From assembly GCA_948567375.1 (NCBI GenBank), contig OX419756.1, forward strand, positions 32,032,552-32,096,551: a DNA stretch of 64,000 nucleotides. Reading direction: 5' to 3'. The notes beneath the pieces are model-generated. The model was not told the DNA's origin. It saw only the letters and a program-made list of their open reading frames with translations, and did not search any database. Source of the DNA: Lunularia cruciata. Its lineage: Eukaryota; Streptophyta; Marchantiopsida; Lunulariales; Lunulariaceae. This document shows, piece by piece, positions 1 to 8,999 of this stretch (its first letter is position 1; every line of letters starts with the position of its first letter). Both the position numbers and the translations under genes were made by a program.

Positions 1-155
1 CCTTCTTCTTGCCTTGCCTCTTGTCATAACTCTCCTTTTGTTTCCTTTGGGCTTGCTACACTTGAACCATAGCAAGTGCTCTTACCTCTTCCAACTCCAT
101 GAGTTGATCCTTCCTTGACTTCTCTACATCACCTCCTTGTGCTTTCTTCAATCTC
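1..155 (-). pseudogene. Gypsy integrase C-terminal tail (continues off window)
   Basis: The minus strand continues the integrase tail in a charged Glu/Arg/Lys-rich stretch (for example MELEEVRALAMV) followed by a stop and more Lys/Arg/Gln-rich text. This matches the helical region that normally follows the integrase core in plant gypsy elements. It is out of frame with the long pol ORF because of damage near position 265. The end lies outside the window. Confidence 0.55.
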
Positions 156-2849
156 CTAGAATGCTTTGGAAGGTAGGAAGATCAAAGTGAATAGGTAAGG
201 TAGACTCAAATACCATACACCAATTGAAATGGAGAATATCTGGTGGAAGTCTTCATGGTTGCTATACTCCCACAAAACTGCATGAATCCTCTTGTCCCAA
301 TGATGTTTAGCCCCCTCCATTTCTGCATCTTTGGCCAACATCATGCACAAGGTCTGATTGGTTCTCTCTGCCAAGCCATTGGAATTTGGCTTATAGGATG
401 TAGTTACTCTATGTGTGATAGAGAAATGTCGTAGCATGGCTGTAGTAATGCTTCTTGTAAACTCTCCTCCTCTATCAGAAACCAACTCCAAAGGGCATCC
501 AAACCTAGTGATAATGTGTTCATAAAGAAATCTTCCCACTTCATCTTCATTCTTGTCCCTCAATGGTCTAGCCTCAACCCACTTGGTAAGGTAATCAGTT
601 ACTACCACAATGTATTGATTGTTCCTTGGGGTTCTATTGAGAGGACCTACAAAATCAATTCCCCACTTCTCAAAAGGTCCTAGTAATGGAATTGATCTAA
701 GTGGTGGAGTCGATGTAGACTCTCTAGCAAAAACTTGACAAACATAACAAGTTTTGCAATAATCAAGACAATCCTTGAAAATCCCTCTCCAATGGTAACC
801 TGCATCTAGAATCTTGAAAGCAATCACCTTTCCTGCAAAGTGTCCTCCACATACTAAACCTTCATGAAACTCCTTTATGAGTAGGATAGACTCTTCCTTA
901 CCCACTGCTCTTTGAAGTAGACCATCTGCTCCTTGGTGAAAAAGAATATCCTCCACCATTGTGTAAGGTCTAGATCTTGCTGCAAGGGCCTTCCTCTCCC
1001 TAGCATGCATCCCTTCTGGATAGTTACCTCTTGTCACAAAATCCACAATCTCCTTGTACTCCATTGGAATCTCTTGAGTGACTGAAATTGTCATGAGCTC
1101 CTCATCCGGGAAGGAATCATCCACTAGCTCATCTCCATCATGATCATAGGCTCTAGATAACAAATCAACATTTGCATGTTTCTTTCCTGGCCTATCCTCA
1201 ATTGTGTAGTCATACTCAGACAAGAGTATCATCCACCTTGCTAGTCTCCCTTCAACATTAGGCTTGTTTAAGATGTACTTCAAAGCCTTGTGATCAGTGA
1301 CAATTGTGGCTTTCCCTCCAATCAAGTAGTGTCTAAACTTCTTGAGACCAAAGATCATTGCCAACCCTTCTCTCTCTATGACAGAGTAGTTCTTCTTTGC
1401 TGAAACCATCTGCCTACTAGCATAAGCTATTGGATGATCATGCCCATCTTGGTCTAATTGACTAAGAGTGCATCCTATAGCTACATTAGAAGCATCAGTG
1501 TAGAGGATGAAAGGCTTACTCCAATCAGGTTTAGCAAGAATTGGAGCTAAAACAAGGGATTGCTTGAGCTCCTCAAAAGCTTTGAGAGCCTCCTTGTCTT
1601 CCAAAATCACCATGTAATCTACACCCTTCTTCATGTTGATGGTCAATGCATAAGCCTTGTTGGAAAATGAGAAGATGAACCTCCTATAGTACCCAACCAT
1701 CCCCAAGAATTGGCGTAACTTTGTCAAGCTTGAAGGGAATAGAAGGTGTGAGATTTTCCTCACCTTCTCAAGATCAACTGCTATTCCATCCTTGGAGATG
1801 ATGTGCCCCAAAAGTAGACCTTCTTCACATCCAAAAATGCACTTCTCTGGGTTGAGTGATGCATTTGCCTCATCCAAGCGTTGCAAGACTTTGATTAGGT
1901 GTTCAAAGTGCTCCTCCTTGCTCCCATAGACACAAAAGTCATCAATGAAGTCTCTCACAAATTTCCCAATGAAAGGTTCAAATACCTTGTTCATGAACCG
2001 TTGGAATGTGGCTGGAGCATTACAAAGCCCAAAAGGCATGACCTTGAAAACGTAAGTTCCCCAAGGTGTGGTGAACGTGGTGAGTTGTTGATGCTCTGGT
2101 GCAATCTTGATTTGGTTGTATCCACTATAACCATCTCCAAAACTGTACCTCTCATGACCTGCAACCTCCTCCAAGATCTCATCAATGAATGGAAATGGGT
2201 AGTAGTCCTTCTTGGTTACAACATTAAGCTTCTTGTAATCCATACATACCCAAAGCTTGCCATTCTTTTTCTTCACAATGACAATTGGAGACACCCATTC
2301 TGAATTCTCCACCTCAAAGATAAATCTAGCCTCCTTGAGCTTATCAATCTCCTCCTTCACAACCAAAGATATTGGTGGGCTAATGCAACATTGCTTTTGG
2401 CGGATTGGTCTTGCATGTGACTCCACCTCTATCTTGTGCTCCTCCAAGGTGACTTCCTTCAAATCCTTGTAACTAAAAGCAAACACATGGATGAACTTGC
2501 GGAAAATCTCCTCAAATCTCACCTTCTCCTCCTTGGTAACATTTGGGCCATACTTGAGGGTAGCTAACCTTCTCTCTACCTCCTCAAGTGTCAATGGTGA
2601 TTTGTTTGGGTCCTTCAAAACCTCTGGCTTAGGTGCAAAATCCATAGCACACAAGGGATACACATCTGAATCAGATTCAAATTCATCCTCCTCCGTGGAA
2701 GTTTCTTCCTCCATGCTTGTATCCACACCTGAAGCTCCTTCTTCAGAATCTGATTCCCAATAATCAGAAGATGGTGTATCTAAATGTGAATTGTTGGAGG
2801 TGTTAGTCACATGAACTGTGACTCTATGGTTTGATGGCCCAATCCTCAA
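156..2849 (-). CDS. Gypsy pol: reverse transcriptase, RNase H, integrase
   Basis: An 897-codon open frame. RT is in roughly residues 150-390, with the catalytic block FIDDF (a YxDD variant) and the upstream MPFGLCNAPATFQRFMN block. RNase H follows, with LYTDAS, REGLAM and IVTDHKAL supplying its acidic residues. Integrase has an HHCC-type zinc site ending CKTCYVCQ, then the D,D,E core seen as WGIDFVGPL, LVSDRGGEF and NGLAERTNQT. The last ~35 residues are frame-shifted: near 230-275 the neighbouring frame reads SPFQLVYG, the normal continuation. There is no methionine near the start. The frame is the same as gag-protease upstream and is separated from it only by a TAG, so the natural product is probably a Gag-Pol polyprotein. 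Confidence 0.9.
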   Translation of the reverse strand: MRIGPSNHRVTVHVTNTSNNSHLDTPSSDYWESDSEEGASGVDTSMEEETSTEEDEFESDSDVYPLCAMDFAPKPEVLKDPNKSPLTLEEVERRLATLKYGPNVTKEEKVRFEEIFRKFIHVFAFSYKDLKEVTLEEHKIEVESHARPIRQKQCCISPPISLVVKEEIDKLKEARFIFEVENSEWVSPIVIVKKKNGKLWVCMDYKKLNVVTKKDYYPFPFIDEILEEVAGHERYSFGDGYSGYNQIKIAPEHQQLTTFTTPWGTYVFKVMPFGLCNAPATFQRFMNKVFEPFIGKFVRDFIDDFCVYGSKEEHFEHLIKVLQRLDEANASLNPEKCIFGCEEGLLLGHIISKDGIAVDLEKVRKISHLLFPSSLTKLRQFLGMVGYYRRFIFSFSNKAYALTINMKKGVDYMVILEDKEALKAFEELKQSLVLAPILAKPDWSKPFILYTDASNVAIGCTLSQLDQDGHDHPIAYASRQMVSAKKNYSVIEREGLAMIFGLKKFRHYLIGGKATIVTDHKALKYILNKPNVEGRLARWMILLSEYDYTIEDRPGKKHANVDLLSRAYDHDGDELVDDSFPDEELMTISVTQEIPMEYKEIVDFVTRGNYPEGMHARERKALAARSRPYTMVEDILFHQGADGLLQRAVGKEESILLIKEFHEGLVCGGHFAGKVIAFKILDAGYHWRGIFKDCLDYCKTCYVCQVFARESTSTPPLRSIPLLGPFEKWGIDFVGPLNRTPRNNQYIVVVTDYLTKWVEARPLRDKNEDEVGRFLYEHIITRFGCPLELVSDRGGEFTRSITTAMLRHFSITHRVTTSYKPNSNGLAERTNQTLCMMLAKDAEMEGAKHHWDKRIHAVLWEYSNHEDFHQIFSISIGVWYLSLPYLFTLIFLPSKAF

Positions 2850-2861
2850 GTACCCTTTGTG

Positions 2862-4619
2862 CTATTGATCAGTTGTGCGTGCTGCTCTCAACCATGGCCT
2901 CCCAAGAAGTAAGTCATAGCTTGAATCCTTCAAGACTTGGAAAGTCATGAGATTTTGAACTCCCATAACTGAAACTACCACCTTATCCATCACTCCTACT
3001 GGTTGAACTTGTTGCTTGTTTGCCATGCTGACCACAAATGTTGAAGGTCTTGAGGGTATCATACCCAACTTCTTCATCAACCTTTCTGACAAGGCATTCA
3101 CTGCTGATCCTCCATCAACCAATGCATCCTTGATGTTGTGACCATTCACTCTCACATCAATCTTGGAGGCATATTCACAAGCCTCCCATGGTGCTGGCTT
3201 GGCATCCACCACCCCCATTGATATTGGAACTTTTGCCTTCTTCTTCTTCTTGCTCCTTGTAGAAATCAAACCACCTCTAAGCTCCTTTCTCAAGGTAGGG
3301 TTCAAAGGAATCAATTGGCCCATTGTGATGTTAGCCTTGTGACTACCAACATCCTCCAACACATTGTAGTTCCATTGTTGCTTTGAAATCAAGAAATCCT
3401 CCATCCCCAACTTCTTCCTTGGAGTCTTTGTTGTTGATGGTGTTGAGGTGCGAGTGCTCCTAGTAGACATAGGAGTATCCTTGCTTGAAGTAAATCCTTG
3501 AGAAGAGTGAACATCCTCTGCAAAACAAGCTCTCTTCTTCTCTTGTGCCAAAAGCTCCAAATTAAGGCCCTTGGAGTTTGAGCACTCTCCCTTCTCATAC
3601 TTGCTCTCAACCATATCTATGGATGCTATCCCCTTACCTTTGTTGGGATTAGGAGCCACTTGGGTTTCACTACCTCCCGCTTTCCCTCTATTGGCTCCCT
3701 CATAACCCCTTCCTCCATGGTAAGTGGAATTTGGGCAATTCCTTTGGATATGGCCTCTTCCTCCACAACCAAAACAATTTCTATCATTGAAATTGTTGGC
3801 TGGTTGGCCTCCTCTATATGGATAGTTTCCATAACTCCTAGGCCCTCTCCCTACATTCTGATCCACCTCTCTCTTCTCCCATAGTTGCACCACATTGATC
3901 TTGAGATCCGCAAGTTGTTCTGTGATGGTTTGGAGTGGATCTTTTGGTAGAGGTGCAAGAACTGGAGCAACTACTACTTGTGGTGCAACCCTTGTCACCA
4001 AAGTATCAAAAGTTCCACCAGACTTGTAGCCTTGAGGAGGATGCACAACCTCCTTCACCACCAAATCACTCTCATCCCCTTCCAAACTCTCCTCCATACG
4101 AATTGTGATCTTGATAGCTTCAACCTTGGAAGAAGGTTTCTCATATCTCACCTTGCTTCTAATTTGTGCTCTCAACTCCCCCACAAAATTATTGGTGAGC
4201 ATGGCTCCTATGCCAATCATTGTAGTCTCCACATCATCCCCACCCTTCCTCAACACTATGCGAAATCTGGACTCCAACTTTTCCACTCTTTCCACATAGA
4301 CTCTCACTTTCTCTCCATCTCCTTGCTTGAGAAATGTAACCTCACTCATCAATCTCTCATTACTCTCATCAGGAAGAAAGTTCTCAATGAGTGCTGAAGT
4401 CAAAGTCTCCCAAGACTCCTCTTCCCCATCTCTCCTCTCTCTCTTTTGGTAATTTGACTCATACCATGTAAGTGTTGCATCCTCAAAGAAATCTGGTAAT
4501 AATGAGGCCCACTCATTCTTCCTCCTCTCATTGTTTCCTATGCAAGCTCTCTTGAAGTCTCTCACAAAGGCCTCCACATCTTCTCCATCCTTGCCAAAGA
4601 AAACCGGAAGTTTTCCCAT
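2862..4619 (-). CDS. Gypsy Gag-protease
   Basis: A 585-residue frame starting MGKLPVFFG. The N-terminal half is a retrotransposon Gag domain (for example DFFEDATLTWYES and a Leu/Phe-rich helix region). A basic Gly/Asn/Tyr-rich segment leads to one CCHC zinc knuckle, CFGCGGRGHIQRNC, near residue 285. A linker with a Thr/Ser-Pro stretch precedes an aspartic protease containing LVDGGSAVNAL (DGG in place of the usual DSG/DTG, common in plant gypsy elements) and the LLLGRPWL flap-side block. It ends at TAG (2862-2864), in the same frame as pol. Gag would form the capsid and the protease would process the polyprotein. Confidence 0.88.
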   Translation of the reverse strand: MGKLPVFFGKDGEDVEAFVRDFKRACIGNNERRKNEWASLLPDFFEDATLTWYESNYQKRERRDGEEESWETLTSALIENFLPDESNERLMSEVTFLKQGDGEKVRVYVERVEKLESRFRIVLRKGGDDVETTMIGIGAMLTNNFVGELRAQIRSKVRYEKPSSKVEAIKITIRMEESLEGDESDLVVKEVVHPPQGYKSGGTFDTLVTRVAPQVVVAPVLAPLPKDPLQTITEQLADLKINVVQLWEKREVDQNVGRGPRSYGNYPYRGGQPANNFNDRNCFGCGGRGHIQRNCPNSTYHGGRGYEGANRGKAGGSETQVAPNPNKGKGIASIDMVESKYEKGECSNSKGLNLELLAQEKKRACFAEDVHSSQGFTSSKDTPMSTRSTRTSTPSTTKTPRKKLGMEDFLISKQQWNYNVLEDVGSHKANITMGQLIPLNPTLRKELRGGLISTRSKKKKKAKVPISMGVVDAKPAPWEACEYASKIDVRVNGHNIKDALVDGGSAVNALSERLMKKLGMIPSRPSTFVVSMANKQQVQPVGVMDKVVVSVMGVQNLMTFQVLKDSSYDLLLGRPWLRAARTTDQ

Positions 4620-4841
4620 CTTAACCCCTCACTATCTTTCTTTTCTCTCAATTTTTTTTTCTCTCACTCTATTACTAATAGAGTATATACATGACTAACA
4701 CCATCTGAGAATAATCCACTCTAGGGAACACAAAAGGTTCAGGTTGCTCCAAGATTTCTATAGCAACATCAAATCCTAGAGTGCATATTAATCTAACTCT
4801 CATGGATAGTTTATCCATGAGTTGAAAGATTATCTCCATCA

Positions 4842-5314
4842 CTAAGCTTGAGAACTAGCTGATGAAGGTGGTAGTATTTCTGTAGCTGTACTAAGACTCT
4901 CTCCAAGATCCTTCACCAAAGTTTCCAAAAGTGCTTTTACTCCACTACACTCATGTCCTTTTGGAAGTCCTTCCACTCCACAAACCTCACACAACTCCTT
5001 GGTCTTAGATCTTCTCCCTCCCAATCTTGGTGAAGAAGGTCCAACATGCAACCCAAGTCAACTAAGCCTCTCCTTTCCCTCAATCTCTTGCTCTCAAAGG
5101 TTAATGGACATGAACTTGCCTTATGTCCCTTCTCTCCACACAAAAAGCACTTAGACTCACTCTTTCCTCCAAGTGGTGTAGGTTTTTGGATCCTCTCAAC
5201 ACTCTCTTCAAATTCTATTGTAAACTCTCTTTTCCTCAAATCCACCCCTACAATCACCTCAAACCCTTGGGGAACCTTGCATAATCTCAAATTCCACTCT
5301 TGATGACACTCCAT
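4842..5314 (-). pseudogene. Extra zinc-finger ORF between primer site and gag (frameshifted)
   Basis: On the minus strand a frame begins MECHQEWNLRLCKVP and carries a CCHC knuckle, CFLCGEKGHKASSC. Near 5030-5050 the coding sense moves to another frame, which reads a Cys/His cluster (CEVCGVEGLPKGHEC) and then a Leu-rich, Ser-rich tail to a stop at 4842. Together they look like one small protein of about 155 residues with two zinc-binding motifs, broken by a frameshift. It lies in the leader upstream of gag. Extra ORFs in this place are known in some Tat/Ogre gypsy elements, but I cannot identify this one. The 4937-5051 overlap of the two frames leaves the exact break uncertain. Confidence 0.55.
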
Positions 5315-6152
5315 GTTCCCAAGATGAATCTAAACACTCAAACATACTTTTTGTTGATCTCAAACTCCTCATGCATGAGATCTCCACTCTGCAAAATTGA
5401 CACTTCCTCACAATGTCACTCAAATCTCTCAACCACTATGTCACAGTCCTCTGAAATTTTTCACACTTGATCACAACTCTAGGGTGTCCCTCCTTGCAAA
5501 ATTTCAGATCTTTTAATTGAGCCATTTGGCCTAGAAACCTTTCTATTCAGCACCCATATTTCAGATTTGGTGTGAAAACCACCCCTTTTACTTCAAAAAG
5601 TCAGTAATCCCTGCGCAAGAACGATCTCTCTCTTACTTTTGTGGCAGCAGGTAGGATACAATGCACTGAATTTTCTTGGAAATTTTCAGGACAATTCACT
5701 TTAAATTGAAGAAATGGCAGACTCTGTACAATTTTCCAGAGAGCATGCAGTTGCGGGAGCACTTTACCCTATCATTTTTCAAAAATTCTAGCCCAGTGCG
5801 CATAGAAGCTCTCACAATAATTTCAAGCGTGCTAACTGAAAGATAACCCAAGCTATCATGTGTAGAAATCTCAAGTCTAGATCTCAAACTTGAGATTTTG
5901 CCCAAAATCACCTTAATCCCAAAAATCTACAATCCACCTCACACAATCTCTCCAATTCCTCTCATGTGTACAAGATGTACAAAATCACCTCAAAGACATC
6001 ATAATGAACCACAAGGTATACAAATGGATCTTGGTTCTCTAACATAAGTTTAGCACTCTCCTCTCCTAATGTTCTCTCCAAGTGAGCTCTCATAGCCTCC
6101 TTCTGCCTAATGTAGAATTGAACGTGGAACATTATCTTGCCTTCTAGAGAGG
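5315..6152 (-). other. Untranslated leader of the first gypsy element
   Basis: This lies between the primer site and the extra ORF. There are short open frames in several registers but none has recognisable motifs or a consistent coding look. It is best read as the long 5' leader of the retroelement RNA. Confidence 0.5.
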
Positions 6153-6169
6153 TCCCGGCAACGGAACCA
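6153..6169 (-). other. Primer-binding site, tRNA-Asp-like
   Basis: The minus strand reads TGGTTCCGTTGCCGGGA four bases inside the LTR end. It closely resembles the Asp-tRNA-type primer site of plant Athila/Tat-like elements, with a few substitutions. Its position right after a CA-ending LTR supports the call. Confidence 0.7.
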
Positions 6170-6173
6170 AAAA

Positions 6174-6867
6174 TGTGAGCCGGCTTGTCTCTCACTCAGG
6201 ATGAACCTCTGATGGCTATTATGGTAGCGCACCATGGACTAAGAAGGCAAGGAACCCGAACTCCATAATTCTCCTCCAAGGCTAACACTCCAAGACTCAA
6301 GGCATTGCCCACTAGAAAACTCAATGAGAGAGAGAGATACTAGCAAATGAAAGGATGATGAGTACCTCCTCACCTCTTGTTTATATACTTGTGAAATAGT
6401 TACGTACCAAAGTTACTAATTACCGTAGTAACTCAAGTTACTAGACTAAAAGTCAAGTAAAGTAAAAAAGTAGAAAGGAATATCCATTCATATGGGCATA
6501 TTCCCCTAAGCATGTGGTCTTATCTTGACCCAACCACTAAGTCAAGGATTCTTTCACATGGGCTATCCTTGGACTAAAGAAGAATCCAAAACAAAAAGGC
6601 TTGCGGGCCCAAGAGTTCTCAACTCTTTCCTCAAAGCCAAACACCTAGGGATAATACCAAGTCAACACACTAAAATCCAAAATAGTGGTGCTCATCTTTT
6701 CTACTTCCTCTAAAGTAAGGTCCCCTCTATCCTAGCTATGACTAACTTTAGCTAACCATGACTAATATAGAACCATCCTTTATCTCTATATAAATAATAT
6801 CTCTTAAGTACTTGTAATACCAAGTTAAATATCACAATACCACACACATGCACATATGGGTGTTACA
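6174..6867 (-). repeat. 5' LTR of the first gypsy element
   Basis: On the minus strand the block begins TGTAACACCC and ends GGCTCACA, the expected TG...CA termini, and is followed by the primer site. Length is about 694 bp. The start coincides with the point where the flanking non-LTR element's coding sequence breaks off, which independently fixes the boundary. It cannot be compared with the 3' LTR because that is off-window. Confidence 0.75.
6380..6387 (-). promoter_or_regulatory. TATA box of gypsy LTR
   Basis: TATATAAA on the minus strand, inside the LTR about 480 bp from its start and followed by a CT-rich stretch. This is a plausible U3/R promoter for the retroelement transcript. Confidence 0.55.
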
Positions 6868-7326
6868 GGACAAATGTGTCGATGGTGTGTCCATGACTCC
6901 ATATAACTCCAAGGCTAAAGGAACAAAGAGGTGACCTTGCTGCATACCCCTATACTTGGAGACCTTGCATACTCCACTCACCACCCATCCATGAGGATGA
7001 GTAAGCACTCCCTCCAAAACTGCAGCATGCATAAGATCTATAACCACAACATCTGCCACTAGCATCTGATCATCTCGGATCAAATATACTTGTGCTCTGA
7101 CACATGTAATCTGCAAAGCATACAAACACTCCCTCCAAGCAAGGTATCCACTCCCTTGGGCCATAACATACACTATATCCTTGATGGCATCATGGGTAGC
7201 GATCCTCTGTCCACCAAAAGGACACCGTGTCATATGGACGGCTGTTGCATCTAGTGTAGAACCACACTCACAAGTGAGTAAAAAAGATGCAAACAGGTGG
7301 ACCAAACCTAGGCAGAACCTCATCAT
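6868..7326 (-). pseudogene. Non-LTR element C-terminal Cys/His (endonuclease-like) domain
   Basis: The frame contains CECGSTLDATAVHMTRCPFGG followed by QRIATHDAIKD and, further on, VADVVVIDLMH and KYRGMQQGHLFVPLALEL. CxC...H...C followed by a conserved HDxIxD and an acidic ADV pair resembles the zinc-finger plus restriction-like-endonuclease tail of non-LTR retroelements; the specific family is inferred. Related minus-strand copies lie at 44475-45345 and the right edge. The open frame itself runs slightly into the gypsy LTR, and that final part is not native. Confidence 0.6.
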
Positions 7327-7899
7327 TGTAGAGAAGGTAGTTGTTGCAAGTCAGAATGCTTTATGCACGGTCAAGAGCCTACATCCTTGCCACAGCAAGA
7401 GCAAGAGCAAAGACGTGCTCTAGTGGACCAAGGAATGGACGAGTCAACTAAGAGAGAATGTAGTGTATGTTTACATTGTCATTCTATCAAGGAAGATTGC
7501 AAACCTATGGTCAAATCTGATGGTAGTGAAGCAAAGGATAGAAGGTCCTTCATGTGGGGATAGACCATCTCTTCTCTACCTCAATAACACATGGATAGAA
7601 AAGGATCCCTCTTCCACCTAAGCTAAATATGTCTCCAAAACTGGCCTATCAACAACCTTAAAATGAGAGGAAAGTAAAGGTGTTGAGAGAACCCAAGGAC
7701 CCAAAAATGCTATAGGTGCCATCTCCTCCATTAATAATAGGCCTTCCTTCAGCACAAGATTTGTAGAGATGTTTGTCTATGTGCCAAATCCTCAATCACA
7801 CACTCAAATTTCCATGGTCCAATGATATCACCAAAGACTCCCCTAACCCTCCTATCAAAAGCTCTTAGGTGTGATAGGAAAGTCAAGGAAGCGGGAACC

Positions 7900-8560
7900 G
7901 TGCAAAGAAGGTAAGTTGGTTGATGTGAAATACTAGAGGAGAGTATACTAAGCGCTACTTGTGGATCTCTTTATAGAGGAAGGTCATCTACATGGAGAAT
8001 ATCCTCTACAAAGGCAACAGATCCTAATGGCACTCCAAGGACACGTAGTCCATATGTAGATGTGACACACCCCTTTAGAAGCCCAAGGTGGGGAGGGATT
8101 CCTAAAGGAGACCATGTTATGCACTTCGACACCTTGAATCTCAAGCCTACAAGATGTAGCTTGGTAGTCAAGTGATCAAAGGCCTACCTAATCTAATCTA
8201 TTGGGGCCCACAATGTGTGTATCGTTTGCCAAGGAGAGAAATATCCAACCTAGCATGGTCAAAGTAGTAGATAAGAGAGCTTTGAAGTGAGACATGACAA
8301 ACAAAGGCCTCTCCTAAAGGATCTCCTTGTTGTGTACCGACAATTAACTCCAAGATGGTGACTCCTTCTTGTGACAAACCATGTTGGTAGTAAAGGGAAG
8401 CAAGAGAGCCATAAAATGATCACACAAAAGGAATGAGACTTGTCAAGAATCCACCGGCCTCCCTAAGCTCTCTAAAGATGGATGCTCAAGAGACTATGTT
8501 AAAAGTATTCTCAACATCCACTTGTAGGATGACCCGCTCTTGATAGATATCTAGGGGTAC
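7900..8560 (-). pseudogene. Non-LTR reverse transcriptase fragments
   Basis: Minus-strand pieces in shifting frames carry the RT palm motifs QVDVENTFN, IVGTQQGDPLG and a degenerate LADD-like site. An open piece at 7971-8171 contains GLRFKVSKC and YGLRVLGVPLGS, typical of the thumb region downstream of the active site. No continuous ORF survives. Confidence 0.7.
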
Positions 8561-8999
8561 CTTAATGCTTAGAGATATAGCTTCACAGCCTCCAAGTGTA
8601 CCTACTCCGAATTGATGTTGATGGAGGTGCTCTTGGAAGTGAGACAATGCAGAAGGACAATGGTATGGCTAACCAAGCACAAAAAGATTTCTCTAATAGC
8701 AATTGATCTAATGCTCCTTGTGTCCTTCTCCATCACAAGAAGACAAATAGCACCTAACATTGACTAATTGATGTATAAATATCTCACTACTATTGTAGCC
8801 TCTTGAAACAACTCAATAAATCCACTAGAAGGATTATCTGATTGAAAGCAATCTCTAAGATGCTTCTATACTATCCTTGACAAGCCTCCTAAGGAGACAC
8901 AAGAGGGAATGCACAATGCTTGTGAAAAAAGTGACCTATCAAGACATAAAAGCTACTTAAGTTGATAATCTAAGACATCTAATGGTACTCTCTTTCTTG

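Larger units (their letters stand above)
1..6867 (-). mobile_element. Ty3/gypsy LTR retrotransposon, cut by left window edge
   Basis: Reading the minus strand from high to low coordinates gives LTR (6867-6174), primer site, an extra zinc-knuckle ORF, gag with CCHC and protease, then RT, RNase H and integrase, the Ty3/gypsy domain order. The 3' LTR is not in the window. The tRNA-Asp-like primer site and the additional ORF before gag suggest a relative of the Athila/Tat group, which is inference. The copy is damaged: an in-frame amber codon between gag-protease and RT, a frameshift in the extra ORF, and a frameshift plus stop near the integrase end. It interrupts a non-LTR element that resumes at 6868. 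Confidence 0.9.

Noticed and set aside
2491-2763. Plus-strand Ser-rich ORF over the gypsy pol
   Set aside because: Shadow of the acidic/Ser-rich minus-strand coding sequence.
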